Assembly (NCBI GenBank): GCA_966128725.1
Contig: CBHYLN010000182.1
Location: 1 to 8,900 of the forward strand
DNA from: JAFDZV01 sp966128725
GTDB taxonomy: Bacteria; Bacteroidota; Ignavibacteria; OLB7
Reading direction: 5' to 3'
Length of the DNA stretch: 8,900 nucleotides
In this document: one piece after another, positions 4,966-8,900 of the stretch
Layout of the letters: each line of letters opens with the position of its first letter
Numbering within the stretch: the stretch's first letter is position 1
Translations under genes and position numbers: made by a program
The notes under the pieces: generated by a model
What the model saw: the letters and a program-made list of their open reading frames with translations, nothing else
Told to the model about the DNA's origin: nothing
Databases searched by the model: none

Positions 4966-7158
4966 TCAGAACGAAAGCGCGCGCATCATTCCTTCGTACA
5001 CGGTGCGCTCGGTTGGGAGCACATCGAGCTCGAGATTGGGATGATACGGGATGTGTGTGTCCTTGGCGGCAACACGCTCAACCGGGGCATCAAGATCATG
5101 GAATGCCTCGCGGGCGATCACCGCGGCGATTTCGGCGCCGAAGCCCATGGTGACGGTGTCCTCGTGGATCACCGCGACACGATTGGTTTTCCGCACGGAG
5201 TTCAGCACCATCTCGCGATCCCACGGGATGATCGTCCGAAGGTCGATCACCTCAACGGTCTTGCCGCTTTCGGCCTCGATCTTCTTTGCCGCGTTAAACG
5301 ATTCCTTCACCATCGCACCCCAGGTGACCACGGTAAGGTCATTGCCGGCGCGCACGATCTTGCCCTTGCCGAACTCGATCAGGTAATCGGCATCGGGCTC
5401 CGGGCCCGACGAGAACGGCATACGGATGATCCCCTTGTGCTCGCAGAAGATCACCGGGTCGTCCATGCGGCAGGCGGCCTTCAGCAGACCCTTGGCGTCG
5501 GCCGCGGTGGACGGGAACGCAATCAGCAGACCCGGCACATGCGAGAAGAAGCCTTCAATGTTCTGCGAGTGATACAGGCCACCGTGGATATAACCGCCAA
5601 CGGCCACGCGCACAACCATCGGGCAACTGAACCCGTTGTTGGAACGGTAACGCAGGGTTGCAACCTCGTTGCGCAACTGCATGAAGGCCGGCCAGATATA
5701 ATCGCCGAACTGAATCTCCACCACCGGCTTGTAGCCGCGTGTGGCAAGCCCAAGCGCCACGCCCGCGATCGAGGCTTCGGCCAGCGGCGAGTTGAACACG
5801 CGCACATCGCCGAACTTGTTCGACAGCCCACGCGTGGCACCGAACACGCCGCCCTTGTTGTCGGCAACGTCCTCGCCAAACACAACCATCTTGGGGTTGT
5901 GCTCCATCTCCTCGTGCAGGGCATGGTTGATCGCGTCGATCAGCACCACGTTTTCGCCCGCCGGCTGGCTCTTCTCGTACTCAAGGAACCCAAAGCCCTT
6001 GGGCGAGAGATTGTACTGAGTGCTGGTAGCCGGGTCCGGATCGGCCTGCGTAAGCGCCCAGTCGGCCGCTTCGTCGATCTGCCGGTACACATCCTTGCGC
6101 ATGTCGACGATCTCCTCGTCGGTCATCAGACCATGCTCCACCAGATACGTGCTCAGGCGGGTAATGGGGTCGCGCGCCAGGTCGGCAGCAAGCTCGTCCG
6201 CCGGACGATACTTCTTCTGGTCGTCGGAGCTGGAGTGCGCCAGGATACGGATAACGTCCGCGTGGATCAGCGTTGGCCCCTCGCCCTTGCGGGCGCGTTC
6301 TACCGCGCGGCGGCCAACCTCGTAGCTGGCGAGCAGGTCCGTACCGTCAACAAACACCACATCCAGATTCGGGTGATTGGCGAACAGATCGCCCACCCGC
6401 CCGCCGGCGGTTTGCTGCGAGGACGGCACCGAAATCGCGTAGCCGTTATCCTGCACCACGAACACCACGGGGAGCTTCTCGCGCGAGGCCCAGTTGACGG
6501 CCTCGTAGAATTCGCCCTGGCTGCACGTGCCCTCACCGGATGCCACGTAGGTGACGTCGTCGCTGCCGTCCATGCGGGCCGCAAGCGCGCAACCAACGGC
6601 GTTCAGGAACTGCGTGCCGGTTGGTGACGACTGTGTTGGCAGATGCAGACGGCCGTTGGCGTGATGGCACCGCATCGGGCGCCCACCCCGGGCGGGGTCA
6701 TCGGCCTTGCCGAACGCGCCGAGGAAATGGTCCTCGGGCGTGTGGCCAAACATGTAGGAGATCGCGAGGTCACGGTAATACGTCCAGGCCCAGTCGTGCT
6801 CCGGGCGCATGGACTGGGCAATGCCGATCTGCACTGCCTCGTGCCCGGATACACCGATATGGAAGAAGCTCTTGTTCTGCTTCAACAGCATCAGATGCTT
6901 CTCGTCGGTGCGGCGCGCAAGCATCATCATGCGCAACGAGCTGCGGAGCGTGTCGGCGGATAAACCCAGCGAAACGTGATCGAGCTTCGCTGATGTGCCG
7001 TTGCTCGTTCCGTTCGTCTCGTTGGAATGCGACATTGCTTCGGGAATCACCGCATAGGCCTGTCCGAGATCGGCCGTCGCGGCCTCGGCGCTGGCGCCAA
7101 GGGGCGACGTGGTAGTGACATTCTGCGCCACGGGAGCCTTGGTTTTCTTGGATGCCAT
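4966..7158 (-). CDS. fused alpha-beta E1 subunit of a 2-oxo acid dehydrogenase, branched-chain (2-oxoisovalerate) type
   Basis: 730 residues. This thiamine-diphosphate enzyme decarboxylates a 2-oxo acid and passes the acyl group to the lipoyl arm of E2. The N-terminal 60 residues are Ala/Ser/Thr/Asn-rich and look disordered. The alpha part spans about 65-365. 'GEG' at 208-210 and 'QDNGYAIS' at 236-243 form the thiamine-diphosphate/Mg motif, in the GEG...NGYAIS form of branched-chain E1-alpha. 'HSSSDD' at 308-313 matches the HSTSDD loop of branched-chain E1. A linker covers about 370-400. The beta part spans about 402-730, with the catalytic-type glutamate E461 in 'PLAEASIAG' and 'LYHSQ' at 528-532. 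Mitochondrial and most proteobacterial enzymes use two chains, while fusion is known in the Bacteroidota/Chlorobiota sphere. No E2 or E3 is in the window. I chose the ATG at 7158 because family homology starts well after it. An ATG at 7251 would add 31 unlike residues. Pyruvate as substrate is not excluded. Confidence 0.9.
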   Translation of the reverse strand: MASKKTKAPVAQNVTTTSPLGASAEAATADLGQAYAVIPEAMSHSNETNGTSNGTSAKLDHVSLGLSADTLRSSLRMMMLARRTDEKHLMLLKQNKSFFHIGVSGHEAVQIGIAQSMRPEHDWAWTYYRDLAISYMFGHTPEDHFLGAFGKADDPARGGRPMRCHHANGRLHLPTQSSPTGTQFLNAVGCALAARMDGSDDVTYVASGEGTCSQGEFYEAVNWASREKLPVVFVVQDNGYAISVPSSQQTAGGRVGDLFANHPNLDVVFVDGTDLLASYEVGRRAVERARKGEGPTLIHADVIRILAHSSSDDQKKYRPADELAADLARDPITRLSTYLVEHGLMTDEEIVDMRKDVYRQIDEAADWALTQADPDPATSTQYNLSPKGFGFLEYEKSQPAGENVVLIDAINHALHEEMEHNPKMVVFGEDVADNKGGVFGATRGLSNKFGDVRVFNSPLAEASIAGVALGLATRGYKPVVEIQFGDYIWPAFMQLRNEVATLRYRSNNGFSCPMVVRVAVGGYIHGGLYHSQNIEGFFSHVPGLLIAFPSTAADAKGLLKAACRMDDPVIFCEHKGIIRMPFSSGPEPDADYLIEFGKGKIVRAGNDLTVVTWGAMVKESFNAAKKIEAESGKTVEVIDLRTIIPWDREMVLNSVRKTNRVAVIHEDTVTMGFGAEIAAVIAREAFHDLDAPVERVAAKDTHIPYHPNLELDVLPTERTVYEGMMRALSF

Positions 7159-7265
7159 CAGTCTCTGCCTGCCAGAACGATAAGAGTTGGAGATTGATCC
7201 GGCGGGGCCGGGTTCTCGGAGGATCGGGTACCCACGCAGCAGGTAGCCCATGAACTGGAACGCTC

Positions 7266-7288
7266 AATATAGGCGCCCGTGAATCACG
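7266..7288 (-). promoter_or_regulatory. possible E1 promoter -10 and overlapping palindrome
   Basis: On the minus strand TATATT (7271-7266) is the best -10-like hexamer upstream of the E1 gene. A short palindrome, CGTGA-A-TCACG (7278-7288), lies just upstream and could be an operator. No good -35 hexamer sits at normal spacing. A TTTG lies 26 bases upstream of TATATT. A start site about 8 bases beyond the hexamer would leave roughly 100 bases of leader before the ATG at 7158 and make the ATG at 7251 unusable. Weak evidence. Confidence 0.25.
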
Positions 7289-7445
7289 AAAGGGTAACAA
7301 AGCTATCGAAATCAGGACGCATTCCAAACGCCTCCGCAAGCTGATTTCGCACCCCGGTTCAGCCGCTCCTCGAAGTCCGGATTGGCGGCTCCCTCTCCCC
7401 CCCGTTCAGGGCCGGGCGCCATGCGGGCGCCGTCCCCATACAACA

Positions 7446-7497
7446 ACGGCGCCGGGGCATCATGGCCTGTTGCCACCACGTTTCGCCCCGGCGCCGT
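7446..7497 (-). terminator. 13-bp inverted repeat, likely terminator of the lipoprotein gene
   Basis: ACGGCGCCGGGGC (7446-7458) and GCCCCGGCGCCGT (7485-7497) are exact reverse complements, 26 bases apart. The loop contains a small TGGC/GCCA hairpin (7463-7466 with 7472-7475). On the minus strand the stem is followed by TGTTGTATGG, which is T-rich but not a clean run. It lies 105 bases after the lipoprotein stop. The long loop and imperfect T-tract argue against a textbook terminator. A protein-binding site or regulatory RNA fold is the alternative. Confidence 0.45.
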
Positions 7498-7602
7498 ACG
7501 ATCTCTCGCCCGCGTTGATATCACGACACGGCGTTATGCGCCTTCATCCCCCATCTCGCTTCACCACCCGCACAACCACAACGGCCTGCACCATGCCTGG
7601 CC

Positions 7603-8253
7603 CTAGTTGCCGCTCACCACAAACGGCAGGCGTGAGGCCAGCGCCCCGGCCAGTTGCTGAAAACATGCGCCCGGCGATGAAAGCGGGTCCACAGTGGCAT
7701 TGGCACGGCCAGTGGCCATAATTGTGCGCCGGTTGGGATCCAGAAGAATAAAGTCGGTCGTGATCGTTTCGGCGCCCCGGTTGGTCGTGCTGGGCGTGGT
7801 GCTCACGGTCATCTGTTGCAGAACCAGCAGGTAGTCAACATTGCCTTCCTTGCCGATACGCTCCACCGAGCTCCACGACAGCGGCGACTTCGACGGGAAG
7901 TCCGACGTTGCATTCAACGGCACCATGCCCGCGATCGGCTGATCGGTGTAATACTGAACGGTATTGGAATCCATCTTCGCACCAAGCCCCTGCACCAGAC
8001 TGATCCGGATATCGGTGGCAAGTTGTTCGCGGGCACCCTCGGCGGCAATGCCGCGCGTAAAGGCGTACCCATCAACGTTGCTCAATGTGATATCGGCAAC
8101 GTTTGGTGCCAGCACCATCACACGCTTCCGATTGAGCATGTCGTCGGTATACCCCTGCACCGTTGTGCGCCCACCACCTCCGCATCCAGCCAAGGCGGCA
8201 ACGACGATCAGCAGTGCGCATGCGGTCAGGCCGCGAGCTTGAATAGTGTTCAT
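7603..8253 (-). CDS. outer-envelope lipoprotein of unknown function
   Basis: 216 residues. The N-terminus has a short polar start, a hydrophobic stretch (9-22) and the lipobox L21-A22-G23-C24, so signal peptidase II should cleave before C24 and the cysteine be lipidated. Residue 25 is Gly, not the inner-membrane-retention Asp of enterobacteria, and GGGGR follows. The mature part has an alternating pattern: strand 'KRVMVLAP' (43-50), a helix near 71-90 ('GAREQLATDIRISLVQGLGA'), strand 'VDYLLVLQQMTV' (139-150), strand 'TDFILLDPNRRTIMATGRANATV' split over 166-188, and a final helix. This resembles the TolB-N/CsgG-like lipoprotein fold in outline only. I do not recognise a named family. The start at 8253 is chosen because it gives a proper lipoprotein signal. 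A GGA is the only ribosome-site hint. An in-frame start at 8358 would overlap the upstream gene. It lies 76 bases after the GlmU-like gene and may share its transcript. Confidence 0.8.
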   Translation of the reverse strand: MNTIQARGLTACALLIVVAALAGCGGGGRTTVQGYTDDMLNRKRVMVLAPNVADITLSNVDGYAFTRGIAAEGAREQLATDIRISLVQGLGAKMDSNTVQYYTDQPIAGMVPLNATSDFPSKSPLSWSSVERIGKEGNVDYLLVLQQMTVSTTPSTTNRGAETITTDFILLDPNRRTIMATGRANATVDPLSSPGACFQQLAGALASRLPFVVSGN

Positions 8254-8311
8254 GGTTCCAGAATATGTGTGTAGGAAAGGATCGTTCAATGAAGCGGGTT
8301 CAGCGGGAAGG

Positions 8312-8327
8312 CGCGCCGGGCGGCGCG
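8312..8327 (-). terminator. small GC hairpin between the GlmU-like and lipoprotein genes
   Basis: CGCGCC (8312-8317) and GGCGCG (8322-8327) form a 6-bp stem with a 4-base loop, three bases after the upstream stop codon. No T-run follows on the minus strand (CTTCCCGC). It is at best a weak terminator or 3'-end structure. Confidence 0.2.
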
Positions 8328-8329
8328 AT

Positions 8330-8900
8330 CTATCCTCCGGATATTCCGCTTTCGGCATGCAGCCGGCGCAGCAGCGCTTCGTCGGCCGGGGTCAGTATAA
8401 CCTTTCGACGCTCCATAACCCGCGCCGCAACGTTCACGGCATCATCGATGCGGTACCGTTGCTCATCCGAACCGCCCCAGGCAAACGCAGGGATTTCCTT
8501 CGGCGGGAAACCACCGCCAAATACGTTCGCGCCAACACCAACCACCGTGCCCGTGTTCAGCATGGTGTTGATGCCGGTTTTCGCGTGGTCGCCGATCAAC
8601 GAGCCAACAAACGTTCGGCCGGTGTCGATCTCCTGCCCCTCAATGCGCACACGGATGGTTCCGTAGTTGTTCTTCAGGTCCGACGTATTCGTGTCGGCGC
8701 CAAGGTTTACCCAGCGGCCCAGATAACTATGACCAAGGAAGCCGTCGTGCTGCTTGTTGGAGTATCCCAGAATGATGGAGTTCTCCACCTCGCCGCCCAC
8801 CTTGCACCATGGGCCAATCGAGGTGTTGCCGTAGATCTTCGCGCCGATCTTTATCCGGCAGTGATCGCCGATATAACACGGCCCCTCGATCACCGCGTTG
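8330..8900 (-). CDS. GlmU-like sugar nucleotidyltransferase/acyltransferase, C-terminal part (5' end outside the window)
   Basis: About 189 residues are visible, and the frame stays open to the window edge. The visible part is a left-handed beta-helix of hexapeptide repeats ('VIEGPCYIGDHCRIKIGAKI', then 'IYGNTSIGPWCKVGG'). Then comes 'GHSYLGRWVNLGADTNTSDL', which is characteristic of the alternative GlmU family of Bacteroidota (UDP-GlcNAc diphosphorylase / glucosamine-1-phosphate acetyltransferase type). More hexapeptide turns follow ('GDHAKTGINTMLNTGTVVGVGANVFG') and then a helical tail with 'RVMERRK'. The full protein should have a nucleotidyltransferase domain first, about 200 residues, which is missing here only because of the cut. 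Its likely role is making an activated amino-sugar for peptidoglycan or LPS in the cytoplasm. Exact substrate is uncertain, because related proteins act on other sugar phosphates. The stop is TAG at 8332-8330. Confidence 0.85.
   Translation of the reverse strand, partial: NAVIEGPCYIGDHCRIKIGAKIYGNTSIGPWCKVGGEVENSIILGYSNKQHDGFLGHSYLGRWVNLGADTNTSDLKNNYGTIRVRIEGQEIDTGRTFVGSLIGDHAKTGINTMLNTGTVVGVGANVFGGGFPPKEIPAFAWGGSDEQRYRIDDAVNVAARVMERRKVILTPADEALLRRLHAESGISGG

Larger units (their letters stand above)
7159..7602. other. 444-bp gene-free region between lipoprotein and E1 genes
   Basis: No convincing gene is visible. Short open frames on both strands lack start signals and recognisable content. 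The region holds a 13-bp inverted repeat (7446-7497), four GGCGCC palindromes (7415, 7426, 7448, 7490), a tandem CGGGCGCC pair 11 bases apart (7413-7420, 7424-7431), a C7 run (7397-7403) and a possible E1 promoter near 7266-7288. The last 90 or so bases before the E1 start (7251-7159) are presumably its 5' leader. I see no riboswitch core in it. Confidence 0.6.

Noticed and set aside
4256..5044. Plus-strand open frame of 262 codons across the terminator
   Set aside because: It runs antisense through the OmpA-type gene and the intrinsic terminator. No recognisable domain or start signal is seen.
5041..6627. Long plus-strand open frame (528 codons) opposite the E1 gene
   Set aside because: It lies wholly inside a well-supported gene. 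Its translation is rich in His/Arg/Val/Gly with no domain pattern, as expected of the complement of a GC-rich gene.
7159..7330. Possible thiamine-diphosphate riboswitch before the E1 gene
   Set aside because: The enzyme uses thiamine diphosphate, but the conserved CUGAGA and following core blocks are not present in the right order. An ACCCGATC-like stretch alone is not enough.
7312..7606. Short open frames on both strands in the gene-free region (about 70 codons each)
   Set aside because: GTG or unsupported starts, no Shine-Dalgarno, and Arg/Pro/Ala/Gly-rich translations typical of random GC-rich DNA that cross the inverted repeat.
8225..8290. Sigma70-like promoter before the lipoprotein gene (TTGAAC, 18 bases, TATTCT)
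   Set aside because: Each hexamer matches only four of six positions, and the -10 would end six bases before the ATG, implying a leaderless message. The gene may equally be read from upstream.
1..8900. CRISPR array, tRNA/rRNA genes, insertion sequences, defence or toxin-antitoxin genes
   Set aside because: No regularly spaced repeats, cloverleaf-like sequence, transposase-like protein or small paired genes were seen on either strand.

Overview
All six supported genes in this window lie on the minus strand, so the region is transcribed from high to low coordinates. The DNA is GC-rich by eye. The gene types fit a Gram-negative member of the FCB group (Bacteroidota, Chlorobiota, Kapabacteria and relatives). 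The grounds are a GlmU-like protein of the 'alternative' Bacteroidetes type, a single-chain alpha-beta fusion of a 2-oxo acid dehydrogenase E1, an OmpA-type protein fused to a PD40 beta-propeller, and an Omp85-type barrel. The lineage is an inference from gene families and architecture, not from a marker gene.

In order of transcription: (1) 8900-8330, the C-terminal left-handed beta-helix acyltransferase part of a GlmU-like sugar nucleotidyltransferase, whose 5' end lies outside the window; (2) 8253-7603, a 216-residue lipoprotein with a clear lipobox and no recognised family; (3) 7602-7159, a 444-base gene-free stretch with a 13-bp inverted repeat, several GGCGCC palindromes and a possible promoter; (4) 7158-4966, a 730-residue fused E1 alpha-beta subunit of a branched-chain-type 2-oxo acid dehydrogenase, followed by the best intrinsic terminator in the window (4924-4882); (5) 4816-3470, a secreted PD40-propeller protein with a C-terminal OmpA peptidoglycan-binding domain; (6) 3332-1995, a long-form NfeD membrane serine protease; (7) 1995-169, an Omp85/BamA-like outer-membrane barrel with one visible POTRA-like domain. 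Positions 168-1 are non-coding and hold a pair of short repeats.

The two most clearly linked genes are nfeD and the Omp85-like gene. The stop of the first and the start of the second share one base (TGATG), so they are probably co-transcribed and translationally coupled. Apart from the E1 enzyme, every complete gene encodes an exported, envelope-anchored or membrane-embedded protein, and the partial gene makes a cell-wall or LPS sugar precursor. The theme is therefore envelope biogenesis and maintenance, with one central-metabolism enzyme set apart by its own terminator.

I looked for a defence system, mobile element, CRISPR array, RNA gene or gene cluster of unknown type and saw none. This reads as ordinary core-genome content. 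The most interesting points are the NfeD-Omp85 coupling, the GA dinucleotide tract beside the nfeD start, and the alternative hairpins between the lipoprotein and E1 genes.
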